A stretch of DNA of 15,726 bases from an uncultured Eubacteriales bacterium. GTDB lineage: Bacteria; Bacillota; Clostridia; Monoglobales; Monoglobaceae. The notes under the pieces were generated by a model. The model was not told the origin of the DNA and did not search any database. It saw nothing but the letters and a program-made list of their open reading frames with translations. Positions 1 to 5,418 of this stretch are shown here, one piece after another (position 1 is the stretch's first letter; each line of letters opens with the position of its first letter). Both the position numbers and the translations under genes were made by a program. The stretch covers positions 1 through 15,726 of the forward strand of contig CATWQA010000047.1 in assembly GCA_958352815.1 (NCBI GenBank), read 5' to 3'.

Positions 1-6
1 TGGCGA

Positions 7-51
7 CATTGCCGCCGCGGCTTGGTATGGCGGAATATGGGCTCGGCAATG
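7..51. repeat. Inverted repeat at the left edge of the window
   Basis: The 8-nt arms at 7-14 (CATTGCCG) and 44-51 (CGGCAATG) are perfectly complementary and enclose a GC-rich segment with a further CCGCC/GGCGG pair (12-16 and 29-33). A separate 6-bp hairpin, AAAGGC-AAA-GCCTTT, lies at 57-71. No supported gene covers positions 1-77. This may be the edge of a downstream structured or dispersed element, but the window is cut here. Confidence 0.3.
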
Positions 52-77
52 GTTTTAAAGGCAAAGCCTTTTATACG

Positions 78-1472
78 TTATGCTGCTGCTTTGCGTACCC
101 CGAGAGTGTCCTTTTCCCAAATTCTTGTAGCGTATATAATAAGCAATACTATAGCTGATAGGCCGTTACTTGCAACTACCGAATACCAAATACTTTCAAC
201 TCCCATATGCAGCACTCTTTGGCAGAAGAAAATTGTTACGAACCTGAAAACCCAAAGTCTTGCGGCTTCGATAATCATGGTGATTTTTGTCTTGCCCGAG
301 CTGTTCAAGAGACCCATTGTACAGTGGTAAGGACTGTTGGCAAAGCACCAGAACGCCATTATTGAAATAAAGTCAACTGCCATGGGCATAACATCATGGT
401 CGTCGGTGAATATATTTACTACCGCCGATGCCACAGCCTGCCTTGAAAGTATCATTCCCGCCGTGAACAGGAAGCATATTCCCATAAGCATTGCGCTCTT
501 GTAGCTCTTTTCCGCCCGCTTAATCTGTCCCGCTCCCAGGTTCTGCCCCACAATGGTTGAGGTGGCGGAGCCCAAAGCGTTGGCGGGCAGGGTTATTATT
601 CCGTTAATTTTATTGCCCACGCCGTATGCTGCCATTGCGGCAGAGCCGAAAACATATACGTTCTTTGACATAAGTACAAAGCCAAACTGCATTGCGCTGC
701 TCCCGATTGCCGTGGGAAGCCCTACTGTAATAATCTTCTTTACCATATCATTTTGGGGCTTTAGCAAGCTTTTTTCAAGATATATGTTATTGTTTCGATT
801 CAGCAAATATTTCATAGCTATGACTGCGCAGGGAATTTTTGCGCCCAGAGTAGCGATTGCCGCTCCTGCTATACCCATGTTAAAAACCATCATAAGCAGC
901 GGGTCAAGCACCATATTTATTAAAATTCCCAACAGGTTTATCAGCATGGGGAATATGGTGTTGCCTTGGGACTGATTAACCGATCCGAATATATTTATGA
1001 TGAACAGAAGGGGAGTATCCAGCACTACAATTCTGAGGTAAATGTTTCCCAGAGTGAATATGTCTCCCTCGGCTCCCATCCAGCTTGTGATTTGCGGAGT
1101 GAAGATAAATAATCCCGCGGCGCAGAAAACAGAGAAAAGCATTGCGCATATAAAAATCTGGTTTGCCATATGCTTGGCGTGCTTCATCTTTCCTGCGCCG
1201 ATATACTGCGCCATAAGGATAGACCCCGCCATGGTTATACCGTGCCCGAAACCTGTAACGGTGCTCTGTATGGGAGAAACCATTGATATTGCAGCTTGAG
1301 GTATGGTGCCGATTTTGCCGAGCCAATAGGTATCGGTCAGATTATACATCTGCTGCAGGAAGTTTGTGCATACTATCGGCAAAGCAAGCATAAGGAGAGC
1401 TTTCAGGATATTTCCATTAAGTATAAGCTCTCGGTTATTTTTAACAAGGAACATGTTTTTAATTCGACTCAA
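78..1472 (-). CDS. MATE-family multidrug/sodium antiporter
   Basis: Predicted inner-membrane efflux transporter of the MATE family, exporting drugs or metabolites against a Na+ or H+ gradient. The 464-residue product has the family's usual length and about twelve hydrophobic segments in two homologous halves. Family-like stretches include the N-terminal LALPIVCTNFLQQMYNLTDTY segment and the second-half GLPTAIGSSAMQF region. The start is TTG at 1472: a GGAGGT Shine-Dalgarno at 1480-1485 lies 7 nt upstream, whereas the first in-frame ATG (1454) would sit about 25 nt away. The gene is divergent from the AraC-family regulator at 1751, which suggests regulation by it, and is preceded by a hairpin-rich leader. 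The substrate cannot be read from the sequence. No convincing terminator follows the stop; a 6-bp hairpin at 57-71 lacks a U-tract in this direction. Confidence 0.93.
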   Translation of the reverse strand: MSRIKNMFLVKNNRELILNGNILKALLMLALPIVCTNFLQQMYNLTDTYWLGKIGTIPQAAISMVSPIQSTVTGFGHGITMAGSILMAQYIGAGKMKHAKHMANQIFICAMLFSVFCAAGLFIFTPQITSWMGAEGDIFTLGNIYLRIVVLDTPLLFIINIFGSVNQSQGNTIFPMLINLLGILINMVLDPLLMMVFNMGIAGAAIATLGAKIPCAVIAMKYLLNRNNNIYLEKSLLKPQNDMVKKIITVGLPTAIGSSAMQFGFVLMSKNVYVFGSAAMAAYGVGNKINGIITLPANALGSATSTIVGQNLGAGQIKRAEKSYKSAMLMGICFLFTAGMILSRQAVASAVVNIFTDDHDVMPMAVDFISIMAFWCFANSPYHCTMGLLNSSGKTKITMIIEAARLWVFRFVTIFFCQRVLHMGVESIWYSVVASNGLSAIVLLIIYATRIWEKDTLGVRKAAA

Positions 1473-1479
1473 TTAAAGG

Positions 1480-1485
1480 ACCTCC
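1480..1485 (-). promoter_or_regulatory. Ribosome binding site deciding the TTG start of the MATE gene
   Basis: GGAGGT on the minus strand, 7 nt before TTG at 1472. It sits in a small potential stem (ACCT/AGGT around ATCGG), so the leader could modulate its accessibility; that last point is inference. Confidence 0.7.
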
Positions 1486-1503
1486 GATAGGTAATTAAAT
1501 TTT

Positions 1504-1545
1504 TATGAGCCTCCGCAGATGTGCGAGGCTCATATCTGCCAAGAT
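1504..1545 (-). repeat. Imperfect direct repeat, copy B
   Basis: Read on the minus strand, it begins ATCTTGGCAGATATGAG and carries the longer ATGAGCCT/AGGCTCAT hairpin. The 6-nt GCAGAT (1534-1539) can also pair with ATCTGC in the hairpin loop (1515-1520), which competes with the main stem. Confidence 0.5.
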
Positions 1546-1582
1546 TTAAATCGGAGCAAAGCTCCGTCAAACTTGTTTGAAA

Positions 1583-1620
1583 TGGCGCTCGCAGATTGCG
1601 AGGGACATCTTTGCTAAGAT
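1583..1620 (-). repeat. Imperfect direct repeat, copy A
   Basis: Read on the minus strand, it begins ATCTTAGCAAAGAT and carries the CTCGCA-ATC-TGCGAG hairpin. It corresponds to copy B at 1504-1545, offset by 75 nt, with a few substitutions and small indels. Confidence 0.5.
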
Positions 1621-1647
1621 TATAGAGCATTTATTTATGCATTTCTA
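1619..1647 (-). promoter_or_regulatory. Candidate sigma-A promoter for the MATE gene
   Basis: On the minus strand TATAAT (1619-1624) is preceded by TAGAAA (1642-1647, 4 of 6 matches to TTGACA) with a 17-nt spacer. It would start transcription near 1612 and place all the leader hairpins in the transcript. The call is by motif only. Confidence 0.5.
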
Positions 1648-1676
1648 TAATTTTTTTGTGAACTTGAAAATTTTTC

Positions 1677-1704
1677 TTTATTTTTTTGCCACTTATGGTA
1701 TAAT
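1677..1704 (+). promoter_or_regulatory. Extended -10 promoter for the AraC-family regulator
   Basis: TGG directly precedes a perfect TATAAT at 1699-1704, giving an extended -10 (TGnTATAAT). The -35 region is poor: TTTATT at 1677-1682 with a 16-nt spacer matches TTGACA weakly. Transcription would begin near 1711, leaving a leader of about 40-50 nt. The promoter lies back-to-back with the MATE promoter, about 50 nt away. Confidence 0.6.
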
Positions 1705-1750
1705 ACTAAATGGAACTTGTTAGATAAATTTTTAAAGAATATAAAGGGCG

Positions 1751-2584
1751 GTGGGAAAAGTGCTACAGGACGATAAAATCAGAATTTCAACAGTGCGCCG
1801 AGATAAAAACTACAGTATAAATCCACATTTTCACAGGCATAATGAGCTGTACTATCTTGAAGAGGGCAAAAGCCAAATGTTTGTAGATACAAAATTATTA
1901 TCCTTAAAAGAGGGGAATTTGGTTTTCATTAAAAGCGGCAGAATACATAAGACCCTGTCGGGAGATAATAACAGTCACGTGCGCACAGTGGTTATGTTTC
2001 CCGATAGCGTTATCAGTGAAATACTAAATTCAAATGATGAGGAGCTTTCTTTAAAGGACGTCGGCTTGATGGTCATATATGTTCCCGAGCTTGCCAGAAA
2101 CAGCGTAAAAAATATTTTGCAGGATATAAATAAAGAAATTGAGTATCCTGACGCCATGTCCGAGATTATGGTAAAAAGCTATGTAACAAAGCTGATTGTA
2201 GAAATGCTCAGGAACCATAAAAGGCAGATCGGCGGCTCAATGGAAGAAGAAAATATGCTGGACGCAGTGATACGAAACGCTATTGAATATATTTGCAGGA
2301 ACTTTAACCGCAAGCTTACCCTTGAAAAAGCTGCCGACTATGTTAATATGAGCCCCACGTATTTTTCCAAAAAATTCAAGAAGGAGACAGGCGTGGGATT
2401 TAAGGAATACCTCAGTAAGTATAGACTGAGAGAGGCTGAAAGGCTCCTAAAGGGCGAGGTTCGCTACTCCATAACAGATATTGCTACAAGGTGCGGCTTT
2501 AACGATAGCAACTATTTTGCAACTGCCTTTAAGGCGGAATACGGAGTTTCTCCCAACAGGTTCAGACACTTGTCGGGAGGTTAG
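1751..2584 (+). CDS. AraC-family transcriptional regulator
   Basis: Predicted cytoplasmic DNA-binding regulator of 277 residues. Residues 20-85 form an AraC-type cupin effector domain with HFHRHNELYY and a glycine-turn pattern (EEGKSQMF, KEGNLVFI). Residues 175-273 are the two-helix-turn-helix AraC domain: LTLEKAADYVNMSPTYFSKK for the first, then ITDIATRCGFNDSNYFATAF with the family-typical ending GVSPNRFR. The start is GTG; GTG at 1751 has AAAGGG only 2 nt away, while GTG at 1760 is about 7 nt from an AAGGGCGGT-like site, so the protein may begin three residues later. It is divergent from the MATE gene, the most likely target. The effector is unknown; cupin-type AraC proteins often sense sugars or small organic molecules. 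Confidence 0.93.
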   Translation: MGKVLQDDKIRISTVRRDKNYSINPHFHRHNELYYLEEGKSQMFVDTKLLSLKEGNLVFIKSGRIHKTLSGDNNSHVRTVVMFPDSVISEILNSNDEELSLKDVGLMVIYVPELARNSVKNILQDINKEIEYPDAMSEIMVKSYVTKLIVEMLRNHKRQIGGSMEEENMLDAVIRNAIEYICRNFNRKLTLEKAADYVNMSPTYFSKKFKKETGVGFKEYLSKYRLREAERLLKGEVRYSITDIATRCGFNDSNYFATAFKAEYGVSPNRFRHLSGG

Positions 2585-2587
2585 GGA

Positions 2588-3292
2588 TTAAGCTGTAAAA
2601 ATCGAATATATTCCCATGAGCAGACCGTGCACTATATAGCTTTCAAATATAGCGGATATTGTAGATGCGGACAAGAATATTATAAGATAAAACAATATTT
2701 GTATTACCTCCTTGCCCCTCGGAAAAAAGCGGAGGAGTGATTTTTTCCTCCGCTCCTTTGGGGAGAGCTTTCTTATTTCCGAAATGGATATAATAAACCA
2801 TACCATGACGCATATAATAATTATGTTGCGCAGCAAAACCGACACTAGGGAAAACACAAATCCCTTTGCGCCGTATCTTGCAATCAGAAAGGTTACGGTA
2901 AAACCCATGCTGAAACCTTTTGAAAATAAGCGCAGGAAAGCAAGGGGATACAAAACGGTTATTATACCGCAAAGGGCAATAAACGCACCGGTGAAAACGC
3001 CCTCATACACAGCTTTCTTAAAGAGCTCGGCATGGGACGCGCCTACAATTACAGACCCTGTAAAGTAATTCTGCATATAGGAGAATATAAGGTTTTTTGA
3101 TTCCTGCGGGAAACAGGAGTAAATAATTCCGCCCACAATTCCGCCTGTAAGTATGGCGGCAACTGATATGAAAAATACAAGTCTGTTTCTGAAAAGCAGT
3201 TCGGAAATATTGCTTCTGTATCGGTTTCGTATTCCGGAACTGTTTATATTTCCCACAACAGCCGGCAGGTTCTCATTAAGAAATTTTTTCAT
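2588..3292 (-). CDS. spoIIM: Stage II sporulation protein M (SpoIIM)
   Basis: Integral membrane protein of the SpoIIM/DUF95 family. In Bacillus, SpoIIM works with SpoIID and SpoIIP in the peptidoglycan-hydrolase machine that drives engulfment of the forespore. The 234-residue product has hydrophobic segments near 36-60, 95-120, 126-140, 145-172 and 196-216. The central block with LRLFSKGFSMGFTVTFLI (119-136), followed by a long helix ending VLLRNIIII, matches the family signature (GFTVGFL type). The ATG start at 3292 has AGGAGG at 3300-3305, spacing 7. The gene stands alone on the minus strand, convergent with araC and divergent from the M42 genes. An intrinsic-terminator-like hairpin lies inside the gene (2723-2754). 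Family assignment is fairly secure; the role in this organism is inferred. Confidence 0.85.
   Translation of the reverse strand: MKKFLNENLPAVVGNINSSGIRNRYRSNISELLFRNRLVFFISVAAILTGGIVGGIIYSCFPQESKNLIFSYMQNYFTGSVIVGASHAELFKKAVYEGVFTGAFIALCGIITVLYPLAFLRLFSKGFSMGFTVTFLIARYGAKGFVFSLVSVLLRNIIIICVMVWFIISISEIRKLSPKERRKKSLLRFFPRGKEVIQILFYLIIFLSASTISAIFESYIVHGLLMGIYSIFTA
2723..2754 (-). terminator. Intrinsic-terminator-like hairpin inside spoIIM
   Basis: On the spoIIM sense strand a 9-bp GC-rich stem (AGCGGAGGA/TCCTCCGCT, 2728-2736 and 2746-2754) with a 9-nt loop is followed at once by six T (2723-2728). This is the classical Rho-independent form, located at about codons 180-190 of 234, upstream of the last membrane segment. 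The reading frame is intact through it. Whether it terminates is not known. Confidence 0.45.
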
Positions 3293-3314
3293 ATTATTGC
3301 CTCCTATATATAAA
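3286..3314 (+). promoter_or_regulatory. Candidate sigma-A promoter for the M42-M42-polA run
   Basis: TTTTCA (3286-3291) and TATAAA (3309-3314) are separated by 17 nt and would give a leader of about 40 nt before ATG 3361. Both boxes are imperfect, and they overlap the spoIIM start and ribosome site. Confidence 0.3.
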
Positions 3315-3340
3315 ATCTATGTGCCGAGAGAAATAATATG
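3314..3340 (-). promoter_or_regulatory. Candidate sigma-E-like promoter for spoIIM
   Basis: On the minus strand CATATT (3335-3340) and CATAGATT (3314-3321) resemble the mother-cell sigma-E boxes (ATA ... CATANNNT), with a 13-nt gap, about one nucleotide shorter than usual. B. subtilis spoIIM is sigma-E controlled, so the match is plausible. The start would be near 3307, just ahead of the AGGAGG at 3300-3305. Confidence 0.35.
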
Positions 3341-3360
3341 TCATCGAAAGGAAGATTTAA

Positions 3361-4362
3361 ATGAATATAAAAAAATATTTAAAGGAGCTGACGCAGACGT
3401 ACGGCGTCAGCGGCAACGAATGCCCCATTGCCAAGACGGCTGAAAAATATTTGTCAAAATACTGTGACGAAATAGCTGTTGACAAAATGGGGAATCTTAT
3501 AGGAAAGATAAACGGCAAAAAAGGAAGCAAAAAGATAATGCTTGAAGCCCATATGGATCAGGTCGGCTTTCTGGTTTCGGATATTGACGATGAGGGAAAT
3601 CTCTCTTTTGTCGCCGTGGGAGGTATTGACCATAGGATTTTGCCGGGATTGAAAGTAAAGATTTTCGGAAAAGAAACCGTAAACGGCGTTATTACAGTGC
3701 CCAAGGACGGAGCCGAGAAAAATGCCGAAATCAAGGATTTGAAAATCTTTACGGGATTTCCAAAGGAAGCCCTTTTGAAAAAAATCAGTATCGGTGACCA
3801 CATTATTTTTGACTATGACTTTACGGAGCTAATGTGCAATAACCTGTGCTCGGGGGCAATGGACAATCGTTCGGGCATGGCGGTTATGATTTCTGCCTTG
3901 GGTAAAATCGCAAAGACCAAGCCCGAAAATGATATATACATTGTTTTTTCAACCCAAGAGGAGGTTGGCCTGAGAGGAGCGTACACAAGCTGCTACGGCG
4001 TTGAACCCGACATGGCAGTTGTGGTTGACGTAACTCACGGCACAACAGCTGATTCAAAGGACGACAGCGGCGTTTTTGATTTGGGAAGCGGGGCGGTTAT
4101 ATTAAGAGGCCCCAATGTTGACTACAGCAAAACACTGGCTCTTATTGAGCTTGCGAAAAAGAACAAAATCGACTATAAAATAGAGGTTGCGGGGGGAGCC
4201 TCGGGAACTACAGCATGGGCAATTCAGACCGTGGGAAAGGGCGTTCCCGTAATGCTTATTTCAATCCCTCTGCGGTATATGCACACAAATGTTGAGGTTC
4301 TGAAAGAGGATGATTTAAGAGCGGCGGCGGAGCTTGTGGCAGAGGCAGTAAGCCGCATATAG
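3361..4362 (+). CDS. M42-family metallo-aminopeptidase, catalytically intact
   Basis: Cytoplasmic peptidase of the M42 family (PepA/FrvX/TET type), which removes N-terminal residues from peptides in large tetrahedral dodecamers. At 333 residues it is of normal length. All expected active-site positions are visible: His64 and Asp66 in LEAHMDQVGF, Asp168 in GAMDNRSG, the catalytic Glu200 and metal ligand Glu201 in STQEEVGLRGA, Asp223 in VVDVTHGTT, and His308 in RYMHTNVEV. The dimetal site should therefore be functional. The ATG is preceded by AAGGAAG about 6 nt upstream. It is first in a run with an M42 paralogue (61-nt gap) and polA. Older annotations call such proteins endoglucanase or cellulase M; peptidase is better supported. 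Exact substrate preference cannot be told. Confidence 0.93.
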   Translation: MNIKKYLKELTQTYGVSGNECPIAKTAEKYLSKYCDEIAVDKMGNLIGKINGKKGSKKIMLEAHMDQVGFLVSDIDDEGNLSFVAVGGIDHRILPGLKVKIFGKETVNGVITVPKDGAEKNAEIKDLKIFTGFPKEALLKKISIGDHIIFDYDFTELMCNNLCSGAMDNRSGMAVMISALGKIAKTKPENDIYIVFSTQEEVGLRGAYTSCYGVEPDMAVVVDVTHGTTADSKDDSGVFDLGSGAVILRGPNVDYSKTLALIELAKKNKIDYKIEVAGGASGTTAWAIQTVGKGVPVMLISIPLRYMHTNVEVLKEDDLRAAAELVAEAVSRI

Positions 4363-4423
4363 CGTTTTATCAGCCTGCGATAAGCGCGTAAAAGAATACG
4401 GCGGGCAGAAAGGCAAGAAGATA

Positions 4424-5404
4424 ATGAATAATATGGATTTTATACAAAAGCTCTCGGAAGCCTTTGGGGTTTCGGGAAAGGAAGATGAAGTCAGAGAACT
4501 GATTTTATCGGAGATAAGCGGGGTATGCGACAGCGTACAGGTTGACAGCATCGGCAATATTATCGCAAAAAAGAAAGGAGAGGGAGATAAAAATATATTG
4601 CTCACAGCTCCCATGGACGAGGTGGGCTTTATAATCAGCAGTATCAAAAAGGGCGGCGGAGCGTTTTTGGGCTTTGAGCCTGTTGGAAAAATCAGACCGC
4701 AGTCGGTTATATCTGAAGCTGTCGTTGTGGGGGATAAAAAGCTGAGCGGAGTTATTTCCCTGAAGGCGGTGCACCTGACAACCAAGGCTGACCGCGAAAA
4801 GCCCGCGGCATTATCCGATTTGTTTATCGATGTTGGAGCGGACAAAAAGTCGGACGTTGAAAAGTCTGTCATGATTGGTGATTACGCAGGGTTTAAGAGC
4901 AGGTTTACGGCTATCGGCGAAAGCTGTCTTTGCAACAAGGCTATAGGCCTGCGGGCGTGCTGCGGAATATTGACGGAGCTGTTAAAGAGCGACCTAAAGC
5001 AAAACGTGACCTGTGTTTTTACGGCTCAAAGGCAGGTGGGAGCAAGGGGAGCAAAGCTGAACCTTGACATTGACGAGGCGGATTATAGCTGCGCAATCGT
5101 TCTTGACACCATAGAAAATTCCGAGATAAAGCCGGGCTGCGGCGCAGCAGTCCCTCTTATGGTAAACGAGACCATTCCAGACAGATGTTTGGTTCAGAGT
5201 ATATCAGGGGCAGGCGGCAAGGTTAAGATGGTCGGCAAAAAGGCCGAAGACGGAGACATAGGCGCTGTCAGCATAAAGGGAAAGGGCATTGTTTCGGCGG
5301 AGATTGACCTGCCGGTGCTGAATAAAAACACCTCCTCTGAAATAGTGGATAAAAAGGACATCAAAGAGGTATACGATTTAATTTTAAAATATATAAATAA
5401 GTGA
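4424..5404 (+). CDS. M42-family homologue lacking most metal ligands (probable pseudo-peptidase)
   Basis: Same fold and length class (326 residues) as the preceding M42 peptidase, aligning end to end: FGVSGKE near the N-terminus, APMDEVGF, FTAQRQVGARGA, and VLDTIENSE. The active site is largely gone. The first metal His is Pro63 (Asp65 remains), the bridging Asp is Asn171 in NKAIG, the catalytic Glu and its neighbour are Arg203 and Gln204, and the last His is Asn302. Only Asp228 survives of the metal ligands. The frame is open and the fold-defining glycines are kept, so this looks like a maintained non-catalytic protein rather than decay. It may assemble with or regulate the intact paralogue. 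The start is ATG 4424 with a weak AAAGG/AAGAAG site; ATG 4433 is an alternative. It ends 14 nt before polA. Confidence 0.85.
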   Translation: MNNMDFIQKLSEAFGVSGKEDEVRELILSEISGVCDSVQVDSIGNIIAKKKGEGDKNILLTAPMDEVGFIISSIKKGGGAFLGFEPVGKIRPQSVISEAVVVGDKKLSGVISLKAVHLTTKADREKPAALSDLFIDVGADKKSDVEKSVMIGDYAGFKSRFTAIGESCLCNKAIGLRACCGILTELLKSDLKQNVTCVFTAQRQVGARGAKLNLDIDEADYSCAIVLDTIENSEIKPGCGAAVPLMVNETIPDRCLVQSISGAGGKVKMVGKKAEDGDIGAVSIKGKGIVSAEIDLPVLNKNTSSEIVDKKDIKEVYDLILKYINK

Positions 5405-5418
5405 GCGGAGATTAAGTT

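Larger units (their letters stand above)
1504..1620 (-). promoter_or_regulatory. Highly structured 5' leader of the MATE gene (candidate cis-regulatory RNA)
   Basis: This 117-nt stretch holds four clear hairpins: 1505-1512/1526-1533 (8 bp, with an inner CGC/GCG), 1552-1557/1561-1566 (CGGAGC-AAA-GCTCCG), 1567-1572/1575-1580, and 1588-1593/1597-1602 (CTCGCA-GAT-TGCGAG). With the candidate promoter at 1619-1647 they would all lie in the MATE mRNA leader, roughly 140 nt long. On the minus strand 1620-1583 and 1545-1504 are imperfect copies of one unit (ATCTT(A/G)GCA...CCTCGCA..ATCTGCG). I could not match it to a riboswitch class I know. It could instead be a dispersed palindromic repeat or protein-binding sites. 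Confidence 0.45.

Noticed and set aside
976..1326. Minus-strand open frame of 116 codons
   Set aside because: It lies wholly within the MATE gene in another frame and looks like no known protein.
1452..1454. ATG as the start of the MATE gene
   Set aside because: It would be about 25 nt from the GGAGGT site; TTG at 1472 has 7-nt spacing.
1621..1657. Hairpin (GCAT/ATGC within TATAGA/TCTATA) followed by seven T on the plus strand, resembling a terminator
   Set aside because: No plus-strand gene lies upstream, the stem is AT-rich and weak, and the same bases form a good minus-strand promoter.
1664..1669. TTGAAA as -35 of the AraC-gene promoter
   Set aside because: It is 29 nt from TATAAT, far beyond the normal 16-18; the extended -10 explains the promoter better.
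4424..5404. The second M42 gene as a pseudogene
   Set aside because: It is full length, in frame, with fold-defining glycines kept and specific active-site substitutions, so a maintained non-catalytic protein fits better.
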